A DNA stretch of 8,893 nucleotides from Bacteroidales bacterium UBA5197. GTDB lineage: Bacteria > Bacteroidota > Bacteroidia > Bacteroidales > Lentimicrobiaceae. Below the pieces are notes generated by a model. It searched no databases and was not told where the DNA came from. It worked only from the letters and a program-made list of their open reading frames with translations. Location: positions 1 through 8,893 of the forward strand of contig DHVX01000013.1 of the NCBI GenBank assembly GCA_002412885.1. Direction: 5' to 3'. The position numbers were made by a program, and so were the translations under genes. Positions 1 to 6,224 of the stretch are shown in pieces (position 1 is the stretch's first letter; each line of letters starts with the position of its first letter).

Positions 1-525
1 GGGGTTTGGGGCATACTGATAATTGTACCCTTTGTGTCTGATTACATCGCACCCGTATTTAACACCACATCTTCAGGCTATTCAGTGCTTTCGGGAGGTA
101 TCGTGCTGTCAATCATGTGCATTCCTTACATCCTGAATATGCTGATAGAGGTTTTTAACACGGTTCCGGTTGGGCTAAGAGAAGCATCCCTCTCATTGGG
201 AGCAACACGCTGGGAATCAGTGAAGCATGTTGTAATCCGCGGAAATTATCCCGGCATCATCTCAGCTTATGGACTTGGCATTGCCAAAGCATTTGGCGAA
301 ACCATTGCTGTGATGATGGTTGTGGGCAATGTGGTAAAAGTTTCCTTTAATCCGCTTGAAGCGGCTTATCCACTGCCTGCACTTATCGCCAATAATTACG
401 GCGAAATGCTCTCTATTCCCATGTATGATGCCGCGCTTATGTTTGCTGCCTTTCTGCTGCTGGTAATCATCCTGATGTTTAATATGATTTTCAGGTATCT
501 GATCCATAAAACGAAAAGGCAATGA
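1..525 (+). CDS. pstC: Phosphate ABC transporter permease PstC, C-terminal part
   Basis: This is one of the two inner-membrane permease subunits of the high-affinity phosphate importer PstSCAB. The frame is open to the left edge, so the N terminus lies outside the window; 174 codons are visible. It shows the ABC permease cytoplasmic EAA loop (GLREASLSLGATRW, from about visible residue 58), which docks on the ATPase. This is followed by GETIAVMMVVGN (about residues 99-110), which closely matches the PstC-type GET-AV-MV-GN block and separates it from PstA. The last hydrophobic segment (about residues 146-163) ends in a basic tail. The TGA stop overlaps the pstA ATG in an ATGA arrangement, which implies translational coupling. 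An in-frame GTG at 34 is only an internal codon. Gene order (permease, permease, ATPase) supports PstC over another permease. Confidence 0.93.
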   Translation, partial: GVWGILIIVPFVSDYIAPVFNTTSSGYSVLSGGIVLSIMCIPYILNMLIEVFNTVPVGLREASLSLGATRWESVKHVVIRGNYPGIISAYGLGIAKAFGETIAVMMVVGNVVKVSFNPLEAAYPLPALIANNYGEMLSIPMYDAALMFAAFLLLVIILMFNMIFRYLIHKTKRQ

Positions 526-1382
526 AAATAAGAAAGATAAAGATCCTTGAAGAGAAATTCTTCGTGGTTCTGTCAGGTTTTATGGCCTATTCGCTCATAG
601 CCGTTCTGGCTTTTATCATCCTTGTTATTTTTGTGAAGGGATTCGGTGCACTTAATCTGGATATGATCATGAAAACCCCCAAAGGAGGCTATTATTATGG
701 CGGTGAAGGCGGAGTGCTGAATGCAATAATGGGTTCACTTTATATCGCTTTCGGCGCTTCACTAATTGCAATTTTGATAGGGATGCCAGCTGCACTTTAC
801 ATCAATGTGCAACTGATCCGTTACAGAAGAACCCAGAACACCATCCGGTATTTTCTTGACGCACTGTGGGGAATTCCTTCAATAGTTTATGGAGCTTTCG
901 GATTTACGCTTATGCTATTTTTCGGGATGAATGCTTCTTTGCTGGCGGGCATAATAACTGTAGCACTGCTCATTTCTCCTATCATGGTCCGTACCTTCGA
1001 TGAAGTGCTGAGTACCATCCCCAAAGGATTGCATGAAGCTACGCTTGCACTAGGTTTTACCCGCACCGAAACTGCTTTTAAAGTTATGCTGAAGCAAGGA
1101 TTTTCAGGTTTTATCACTGCCATTTTATTGTCATTCGGCAGGGGAATCGGTGATGCGGCTTCCGTTCTTTTTACGGCTGGCTACACCGATAATATCCCGG
1201 TAAACCTTGATGAACCTGCGGCTACACTTCCACTGGCAATCTTTTTTCAGTTGGGATCTCCCATACCCGAAGTCAGAGAGCGGGCTTTTGCTTCAGCGGT
1301 GATTTTAACGGTTATTATCCTGATAATCAGCCTGGGTGCACGATACTTATCGAAACGATATTCGAGAACCAACTTAAAGTAA
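522..1382 (+). CDS. pstA: Phosphate ABC transporter permease PstA
   Basis: This is the second permease subunit of the phosphate importer, pairing with PstC in the inner membrane. It has 286 residues, the usual PstA size. A short basic N terminus leads into a first membrane helix (about 17-39). Further hydrophobic segments lie near 70-95, 115-135, 139-155, 196-216 and 258-274. The EAA loop begins at GLHEATLALGFTR (about 169-181). The PstA block that usually reads like GETAPLLFTA is GDAASVLFTAG here (about 210-220), a mild divergence. The substrate-side loop ends with the PstA-like stretch AATLPLAIFFQ (about 233-243). The ATG overlaps the pstC stop by four bases and pstB begins six bases after the stop, so the three genes form one operon. 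No Shine-Dalgarno sequence is evident, which fits Bacteroidota. Confidence 0.94.
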   Translation: MKIRKIKILEEKFFVVLSGFMAYSLIAVLAFIILVIFVKGFGALNLDMIMKTPKGGYYYGGEGGVLNAIMGSLYIAFGASLIAILIGMPAALYINVQLIRYRRTQNTIRYFLDALWGIPSIVYGAFGFTLMLFFGMNASLLAGIITVALLISPIMVRTFDEVLSTIPKGLHEATLALGFTRTETAFKVMLKQGFSGFITAILLSFGRGIGDAASVLFTAGYTDNIPVNLDEPAATLPLAIFFQLGSPIPEVRERAFASAVILTVIILIISLGARYLSKRYSRTNLK

Positions 1383-1388
1383 AACAAC

Positions 1389-2207
1389 ATGTTCATCGCA
1401 GAAGAAAAAACCATAACTGCCAGCACAGGATTTTCAGATTCTCACGAAAACCCTGCAAAGCATATTGTCAGGATTAAAAATCTGAATGTGCATGCCGGCG
1501 AACATCATATTCTGAAGAATGTAGATCTCGAAATTCCGCGGAATAAAATTACCGTTTTGCTTGGCCCGTCGGGTTGTGGCAAAACCACAATGCTCAAATG
1601 CATGAATAAGCTCACCGATCTTTACCGCGAGCTGGAAGTTTCAGGAAATATCTTTATCGAAAAAGATGACATTCTCAATACCACGACAAATATTGCATCA
1701 ATAAGGCAAAAGATGGGGCTTTTGTCGCAACGGCCGTATCCGCTTCCTGTTTCCATTTATAAAAATGTATCGTATGGACTTAAACTCAAAGGTGTTCGCG
1801 ACCGCAAACTGATAGATTTCAGTGTTGAAAAACACCTGCGCGAAGTTGGGCTGTGGGAAGAGGTTAAAAACCGTTTGAATGCCCCGGCCACCAGTCTTTC
1901 TATCGGTCAGCAGCAGCGACTTTGCCTGGCCCGGGGGCTTGCTGTAAAACCGAGTATTATCCTGGCCGACGAACCTACTTCGGCGCTTGACCCGATTTCA
2001 AGCAAGATTATCGAAAATCTGTTTAAAGACCTCAAAAAGCATTACACCATTATCCTGGTAACGCACGTGCTCAGGCAGGCCATACGATTGGCCGATCATG
2101 CAATTTTTATGATTGATGGTGAAATTATCGAACAGGGAGACCCGGAAGAACTTTTCAAGAACCCACAAACTGAAGGTCTGAGGGCATATCTGGTGGATGG
2201 GAATTAG
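1389..2207 (+). CDS. pstB: Phosphate ABC transporter ATP-binding protein PstB
   Basis: This is the cytoplasmic ATPase that drives phosphate uptake through PstCA. It has 272 residues. Visible motifs in order are Walker A GPSGCGKTT (59-67), a Q-loop in LLSQRPYPLPVSIYKNVSYG (111-130), ABC signature LSIGQQQR (170-177), Walker B ILADEPTSALDP (191-202) with catalytic Glu195, and the H-loop His at 226 in LVTHVLRQA. The Q-loop region and the LARGLA and DEPTSALDP blocks are characteristic of PstB. Two details differ from the usual form. The signature has Ile where the first Gly of LSGGQ is expected, and the H-loop reads THVLRQ rather than the common THNMQQ. The first 25 or so residues are an unconserved leader; MFIAEE at 1389 is the start that fits the operon spacing. 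PhoU, the usual downstream partner, is absent here. A divergent PstB subgroup is more likely than another transporter family, because the paired permeases are PstC/PstA. Confidence 0.93.
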   Translation: MFIAEEKTITASTGFSDSHENPAKHIVRIKNLNVHAGEHHILKNVDLEIPRNKITVLLGPSGCGKTTMLKCMNKLTDLYRELEVSGNIFIEKDDILNTTTNIASIRQKMGLLSQRPYPLPVSIYKNVSYGLKLKGVRDRKLIDFSVEKHLREVGLWEEVKNRLNAPATSLSIGQQQRLCLARGLAVKPSIILADEPTSALDPISSKIIENLFKDLKKHYTIILVTHVLRQAIRLADHAIFMIDGEIIEQGDPEELFKNPQTEGLRAYLVDGN

Positions 2208-2372
2208 AAAGTTATAAGATCAGCGAATGGCAGCCGGCGTTTAAAACGGGCGATAAGTTCTGCATGGAAAATTGCAATCAGTTATTCGTGCCGGTAGAGC
2301 ATTCATCAATTCAAAAAAAACTGAAATCCTTCAACCGCTTTTTGATTTACTAAGTCAGGAAATCAGAATTCT

Positions 2373-2400
2373 CATCAATTTTCTACCGATCTGATTGATG
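2373..2400. repeat. Weak inverted repeat in the convergent pstB/lipase junction
   Basis: The 218-base stretch 2208-2425 separates the convergent pstB and lipase genes and holds no convincing gene. Within it, CATCAAT (2373-2379) and ATTGATG (2394-2400) form a perfect 7-bp inverted repeat with a 14-base loop. AATCAG (2361-2366) can alternatively pair with CTGATT (2391-2396). The position suits a bidirectional transcription end. However, the stem is AT-rich and no T-run follows on either strand, so it is not a canonical intrinsic terminator. It may be chance. Confidence 0.25.
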
Positions 2401-2425
2401 TCCTGCCCCGTTTGGTGGTGCACCG

Positions 2426-3538
2426 CTAATATTTTTCGGTCAAATAGAGATAAGCTTCAAACATGTGATGCGTCCATACATTATCAGGATTATCGGGAAA
2501 AAGCCTGTAATAGTCTTCATCAGCAAAAAGCACGATATTCTGTCCGGCTCTTGTGTAATTATTTGAGTTATAGTATTTTGGTATTTCAAACTCCGGTAGC
2601 GTATTTTTAATAAATCCCCCCAGCGTTTTTCCCAACTGTTTTTGAAAACGTTTATTGGCTTTTCGGGTTGGTTTATCGAGGCTGTTATAGAAATAATTCA
2701 TAGCCATTCGCTTAAACAACGGCGCTTTTTTGATGGTGCTTTTTGCATTTACAAATGGATTTGACGGATTGAAATCCATGGTTGTTTGAATTGAAAAAGG
2801 AGATTCGGGAACCCAATCGGCCGAATTAACCACATTGAATGCCCATCCTGGTTTGGTCATATTTTCAAAACTATAGGCAAAATACAAGTTTCCGGGTTTG
2901 GGCGCTGCACTGCAGTAGGTTTTAAAAACATAATCATCCGGAAGCAGATTCTGCTTTTGCAGATTCAAAAAGTGAGCAGTAATAAGATAAGCAATGGCAC
3001 CTCCCTGACTGTGACCCATAATATAAAATTCCCGAAACCCTTTGTTGGCCAGTGAATCTATTTTTGGCAAGATATCTCTTGAAAGGAACGCAGTCGCGAT
3101 GAGCCATCCTGTGTGCACTGCGGCTTTATTGTCGTCGCTGAGATGATAATCAAAGCTGAAATCGTTGCTTAATTTTAACCGGCCTTTTGCAGGAACCATT
3201 GCTGCATAAAAATTCTCCAGCCAACTAATTGTTTCAGCGGTAGTACCTCTGATGCTGATCACGGCAAGTGATTGATCTGACACCCATAAATCCCATCTGT
3301 TATCCAGTCCCATTTTCTGAGAGCGATAGATTTGATTGTAAACCAACGGTGGCGGCAAATCGGGATTGTAAAGTGAGTCGCCCTGCCGGGAAGATATTTT
3401 CAATAATTCCAGAAACTCCGCTTTATCGAATCCGGGGAGTAATTTGCCCTGCTGACCAAATGAATCAGCAGGAAATAATCCTCCGCAAAATATCAATCCA
3501 ACCAAAGCAAAAGAAACAATTTTCTTTTTCATCTTCAT
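2426..3538 (-). CDS. Exported class 3-type lipase / alpha-beta hydrolase
   Basis: This is a predicted secreted or periplasmic serine hydrolase of the class 3 lipase type, expected to cleave carboxylic esters, probably acylglycerols or other acyl lipids. It has 370 residues. Residues 1-28 form a signal peptide (MKMKKK, then a hydrophobic core). Cys18 is preceded by Phe, which does not suit a lipobox. The oxyanion-side strand reads VISIRGTT (93-100). The nucleophile elbow is IMGHSQGGA (173-181) with Ser177. The acid is probably Asp241 in VNSADWVPESP (237-247), matching the family NxxDxVP pattern. The histidine is probably His357 or His358 in WTHHMFEAYL near the C terminus. About 100 residues, many basic, lie between the acid and the histidine and may be a lid or an insertion. 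Its ATG overlaps the stop of the upstream amidase gene as ATGA, so the two are probably co-translated. A second ATG two codons downstream is also possible. The exact substrate cannot be read from the sequence. Confidence 0.85.
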   Translation of the reverse strand: MKMKKKIVSFALVGLIFCGGLFPADSFGQQGKLLPGFDKAEFLELLKISSRQGDSLYNPDLPPPLVYNQIYRSQKMGLDNRWDLWVSDQSLAVISIRGTTAETISWLENFYAAMVPAKGRLKLSNDFSFDYHLSDDNKAAVHTGWLIATAFLSRDILPKIDSLANKGFREFYIMGHSQGGAIAYLITAHFLNLQKQNLLPDDYVFKTYCSAAPKPGNLYFAYSFENMTKPGWAFNVVNSADWVPESPFSIQTTMDFNPSNPFVNAKSTIKKAPLFKRMAMNYFYNSLDKPTRKANKRFQKQLGKTLGGFIKNTLPEFEIPKYYNSNNYTRAGQNIVLFADEDYYRLFPDNPDNVWTHHMFEAYLYLTEKY

Positions 3539-5043
3539 GGTTTTTTTAATTCATAACCTAATCCTTCTGCACTTGACCAGGGGTGAATAAATCTCACTTC
3601 GTTATTATAAAGAATCTGGTAAACATCTTTGTAAAACCTGATTTTCAGCAATTCGGTTCTGTTTTCAAAAAGAACAGGCATAATTTCGCCTTCAGTAACA
3701 TGCTGTGCATCCATTACAATTGGCTTGTCGGTTAAAAAGCTGAAAAACACTTCAGCTTTCAGTTTGTCATCTGAGATCACAACATAAGCAAATTCATCAG
3801 AATCAGATGCACCGGTTTTTGGATTGTAAGCAAAAAATGCAGTGCCTTTTTCAGCAAAGCGGATACATTGGTTTTTAACAACAGACCATGCATAGCCTTT
3901 TAATCCAATACAATTGGCCGGATTTTGCACATCTCCGATCAAAAAACCTGTAATGTCTTTCGTTCTGTTTGATTTCTCCTGATCATCGTCAATAACCTGC
4001 TCTTTAACAGCAGAAAAATCAATTTGTTTCAGATCTATTTTTCTGATTTCACGGTTCCACATGGTGTGATAGTAAAAGACCTTTTCTTTCAGATCAGAGG
4101 CCGTTGTAATTTGTGTTGCACTCACTATATCGCCGGGAATATGAGATACAGGCACCAGAGATCCCAGAGGAATATTGAAATTATCTAAAATCCGGAAAGC
4201 CTCAAAAACTGCTTCGGTGGTGTTTTCAAGCGGCCTGGCTGAAGCCGAAAATGCTGCAGCCCTGATAAATCGGGATGGTGGTGTGAAGTCACCGGGAAGT
4301 CCCATAAATCCTGAACCACCGCCCAAAGGAGTGAGGTTAAAGTTATCGATCGTTAGGTTATTCTGAGGTTCAGGCGAAAGGAAAAGATAATTGCGCAGAT
4401 TTGTCAGATGCCAGTCATAGGTGGGTGAGTTTGTGATTACGCCAAGAAAAGGTTTATACACTTTCATTTCGCCATGATTAACAATCTCAATCACAATACT
4501 TTCTCCCGAAGGATCACTTATTTTGAAATGAAAAGGCAGGGCTGCTCCGCCAAATTCTTCATTTACAACATTCACCACAATTATTTCATCAAGCGATTGC
4601 TCCACTTCACTCACCGTTTTAAATGAGGAGAGCATCCATTGCATAAAATCCCCAACACTCATTGATATATCGGCTTTACCGGATTCATAAACGGCATATT
4701 CAGCAAAACCAGGCAAATAATACACCCCAACATAAAGGCCTTCTTCATTCAGTCCATCAGGGCCATAGGCCTGACCATAAGCAGTAAGTGAGACAAAACC
4801 GTATTTACCGGTCCATTTTTTTCCATTATAACCATCAGGCGTTTGCCCTGAAAAGGTTTTCTGCCGGGGCACAATCATTATTTTATTGTGCTGTGCATCG
4901 CTTAGCGCCCATTCTACAGTTCTGGCAACTACAACTCCTCCATCTTTTGCTTTTAATGAAATACCCGTGCAGGCAAATGCAATTAAAGGATTTATTACAA
5001 TGAATAAACTGAAAAGGCAGGCTACTTGAAGTGAATTTTTCAT
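3535..5043 (-). CDS. Exported choloylglycine hydrolase / penicillin V acylase-family Ntn amidase with extra C-terminal module
   Basis: This is a linear amide C-N hydrolase of the Ntn superfamily, which includes bile salt hydrolases and penicillin V and N-acyl-homoserine-lactone acylases. I chose the ATG at 5043, giving 502 residues with a standard signal peptide; a TTG at 5061 would add six residues and is less likely. Cleavage after AFA (22-24) would expose Cys25 (ACTGISL) as the N-terminal nucleophile. The other expected active-site residues are present: Arg41 and Glu44 in ARTVEW (Glu in the position often held by Asp), Asn99 in GLNEEGL, Asn205 in TNSPTYDWHL, and Arg258 in GLPGDFTPPSRFIRAA. 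The Ntn fold seems to end near residue 350. The remaining roughly 140 residues form a separate module with a cysteine pair (Cys378, Cys393) around GYAWS. The lipase gene follows with an ATGA overlap. Whether it acts on bile salts, lactone signals, beta-lactams or lipid amides cannot be told from sequence alone. Confidence 0.88.
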   Translation of the reverse strand: MKNSLQVACLFSLFIVINPLIAFACTGISLKAKDGGVVVARTVEWALSDAQHNKIMIVPRQKTFSGQTPDGYNGKKWTGKYGFVSLTAYGQAYGPDGLNEEGLYVGVYYLPGFAEYAVYESGKADISMSVGDFMQWMLSSFKTVSEVEQSLDEIIVVNVVNEEFGGAALPFHFKISDPSGESIVIEIVNHGEMKVYKPFLGVITNSPTYDWHLTNLRNYLFLSPEPQNNLTIDNFNLTPLGGGSGFMGLPGDFTPPSRFIRAAAFSASARPLENTTEAVFEAFRILDNFNIPLGSLVPVSHIPGDIVSATQITTASDLKEKVFYYHTMWNREIRKIDLKQIDFSAVKEQVIDDDQEKSNRTKDITGFLIGDVQNPANCIGLKGYAWSVVKNQCIRFAEKGTAFFAYNPKTGASDSDEFAYVVISDDKLKAEVFFSFLTDKPIVMDAQHVTEGEIMPVLFENRTELLKIRFYKDVYQILYNNEVRFIHPWSSAEGLGYELKKP

Positions 5044-5106
5044 CTGTATTGTTCTTAGCAAATTAATTGACTGTTATTCAAAAAAGGCATAAAGTGAGTC
5101 TCTCAA

Positions 5107-5153
5107 CACACGTCAGCCAGCGCACACCCGTTTGCACGAGCCCCTGACACGTG
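5107..5153. repeat. Imperfect GC-rich inverted repeat between lipoprotein and amidase genes
   Basis: The 146-base gap 5044-5189 contains a patch that is clearly more GC-rich than its surroundings. In it, CACACGTCAG (5107-5116) faces CTGACACGTG (5144-5153). GTCAG pairs perfectly with CTGAC, and CAC pairs with GTG if a two-base bulge is allowed, giving an 8-bp broken stem with a 27-base loop. It lies about 35 bases past the lipoprotein stop and about 65 bases ahead of the amidase ATG. A transcription end for the lipoprotein operon or a regulatory element of the hydrolase pair are both possible. No T-run follows, so it is not a canonical terminator. No consensus Bacteroidota promoter was found for the amidase; TTAATTTG close to its start has one mismatch to the -7 box and no well-placed -33 box. 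Confidence 0.3.
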
Positions 5154-5189
5154 CATAAATGATGTACTCGTAAAACTCATGCCAACACG

Positions 5190-5543
5190 CTACTCCAATG
5201 CCGGATTTATCACCACGGTTGAGTCATTGATTTCAATAACAAGATCCTGATCGTAATCAAGTTCAAAGGTTTCTGCTGTTTTCAGATATACAGTGTTGCT
5301 GCCTGAAGTCATGTAAAATTCAAGCTGATTGCGAAATGGAAAGGCATCCTCAAACTCTTTGATTACCAGCTCCTCAGATGTTTCACCCGGAAGCAGTGAA
5401 CCATAAACAGCAAAATCACCGAAGCTGATGCTCTCAAGCTTGACATTGCTGAGCTTGTTCTTCACAACCAATGTACCGCGCTCGGTACAGGAAACTGTAA
5501 GTAAGGCAACCATTACGGAAAGTAAAATTATCCTGATTTTCAT
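5190..5543 (-). CDS. Small lipoprotein of unknown function
   Basis: I do not recognise this 117-residue protein. It has an N-terminal lipoprotein signal (MKIRIILLSVMVALLTVSC) with Cys19 as the likely lipidated residue; the preceding TVS suits the relaxed lipobox of Bacteroidota. The mature part of about 98 residues is rich in alternating hydrophobic and polar residues (for example GTLVVKN and DLVIEINDSTVVIN), which suggests a small beta-rich domain. It contains no further cysteine and no catalytic motif I can name. It starts four bases after the stop of the upstream lipoprotein gene, with no Shine-Dalgarno sequence, so it is probably the second gene of a two-gene operon driven from the promoter near 6180. 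The ATG at 5543 is the only start that includes the full signal peptide. Confidence 0.78.
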   Translation of the reverse strand: MKIRIILLSVMVALLTVSCTERGTLVVKNKLSNVKLESISFGDFAVYGSLLPGETSEELVIKEFEDAFPFRNQLEFYMTSGSNTVYLKTAETFELDYDQDLVIEINDSTVVINPALE

Positions 5544-5547
5544 AGCA

Positions 5548-6120
5548 TCAATAGATTAAAACTTCAAATTCACCCAAAAATGCACTGCGGCTGTTTTCTT
5601 TTATTTCAACTGCCTGCAACACCGGAGTATCAAACTTACGGACTGCCCCGCTTAGATCTCTGATTTCAAACGATTCTACTTTGCAGAAGTAAAACCCCGG
5701 CTCCAGTACAAAAATATTGTTCAGCAATTGTGCATACTCGCCGGCGGTGGTCAATGTGTCTTTTATACTTTGAAATGGTGCTATAACTGCATACCTCACA
5801 GCGGTATCTGAAACCTGATAATTGCCTTGCGATGAATTGACATACAAGGAAGTATTTACATCATACGAGTCGAAACTACCCCATGTTTTTCCATTGACTG
5901 TCAGTTTTACATTGTAAACCGTTTCGGTAACAACGTATTTCTTCTGACCATTGATCATTACATATGGCTTCAGCACCAGCAGCAACTCTTTAAAACGGGT
6001 AGAATTTTCGCTCGAATAGATTGTGGATGAGCTGTTGTAAGAGTATGCATCGGCATTATCCTTCTCGCAGGCTGCAAAACCAAATAAAGCCAAAATAAGC
6101 AGTGTGTAAATCTTCTTCAT
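5548..6120 (-). CDS. Lipoprotein of unknown function, possibly surface-exposed
   Basis: I do not recognise this 190-residue protein. The ATG at 6120 gives a clean lipoprotein signal (MKKIYTLLILALFGFAAC) with lipidated Cys18; an in-frame TTG one codon upstream is less likely. The residues after the cysteine, EKDNAD, resemble the lysine-plus-acidic lipoprotein export signal that directs Bacteroidota lipoproteins to the outer surface. A Ser/Tyr/Asn-rich linker follows to about residue 42. The remainder alternates hydrophobic and polar residues in a beta-like pattern, with blocks such as VYNVKLTVNGKTWGSFDSY and FVLEPGFYFCKVESFEI and one further cysteine in the latter. It is the first gene of a two-gene unit with the next lipoprotein four bases away, behind a strong-looking Bacteroidota promoter. 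The two products may form a complex or act in sequence, but the sequence does not say on what. Confidence 0.78.
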   Translation of the reverse strand: MKKIYTLLILALFGFAACEKDNADAYSYNSSSTIYSSENSTRFKELLLVLKPYVMINGQKKYVVTETVYNVKLTVNGKTWGSFDSYDVNTSLYVNSSQGNYQVSDTAVRYAVIAPFQSIKDTLTTAGEYAQLLNNIFVLEPGFYFCKVESFEIRDLSGAVRKFDTPVLQAVEIKENSRSAFLGEFEVLIY

Positions 6121-6176
6121 CAATTTGAATTAAGGTTTAAAAAACAAACACTTATACGTTGCCTGAATGGAGCACA

Positions 6177-6206
6177 CAAATATAAAGTTTATTAAGACAA
6201 TTCAAA
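6177..6206 (-). promoter_or_regulatory. Bacteroidota-type promoter for the lipoprotein pair
   Basis: Read on the minus strand, TATATTTG (6184-6177) matches the Bacteroidota -7 consensus TAnnTTTG exactly. TTTG (6206-6203) stands in the -33 position with an 18-base spacer, one base short of the usual range. Transcription would begin near 6170, leaving an untranslated leader of about 50 bases before the ATG at 6120. The site lies just past the stop of the receiver/PPDK_N gene, so the lipoprotein pair probably has its own transcript. Confidence 0.65.
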
Positions 6207-6224
6207 ATGCAGGTAAAGTTCATT

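Noticed and set aside
2174..2353. Open frame of 59 codons running from the end of pstB into the junction, with an internal ATG at 2264 (29 codons)
   Set aside because: There is no start codon near a plausible initiation site apart from the internal ATG, no ribosome site, and no recognisable similarity. An open stretch of this length can occur by chance. It could be the remnant of a lost gene but I cannot support that.
2395..2610. Plus-strand open frame across the 3' end of the lipase gene
   Set aside because: It overlaps the conserved C-terminal HHMFEAY region of the lipase on the opposite strand and encodes nothing recognisable.
3535..5043. Specific naming as bile salt hydrolase
   Set aside because: The catalytic residues are shared across bile salt hydrolases, penicillin V acylases and related amidases. 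Substrate specificity cannot be assigned from the motifs visible here.
5044..5061. TTG start at 5061 for the Ntn amidase
   Set aside because: The ATG at 5043 gives a normal MKNS-type signal peptide start. The six extra residues add nothing that looks conserved.
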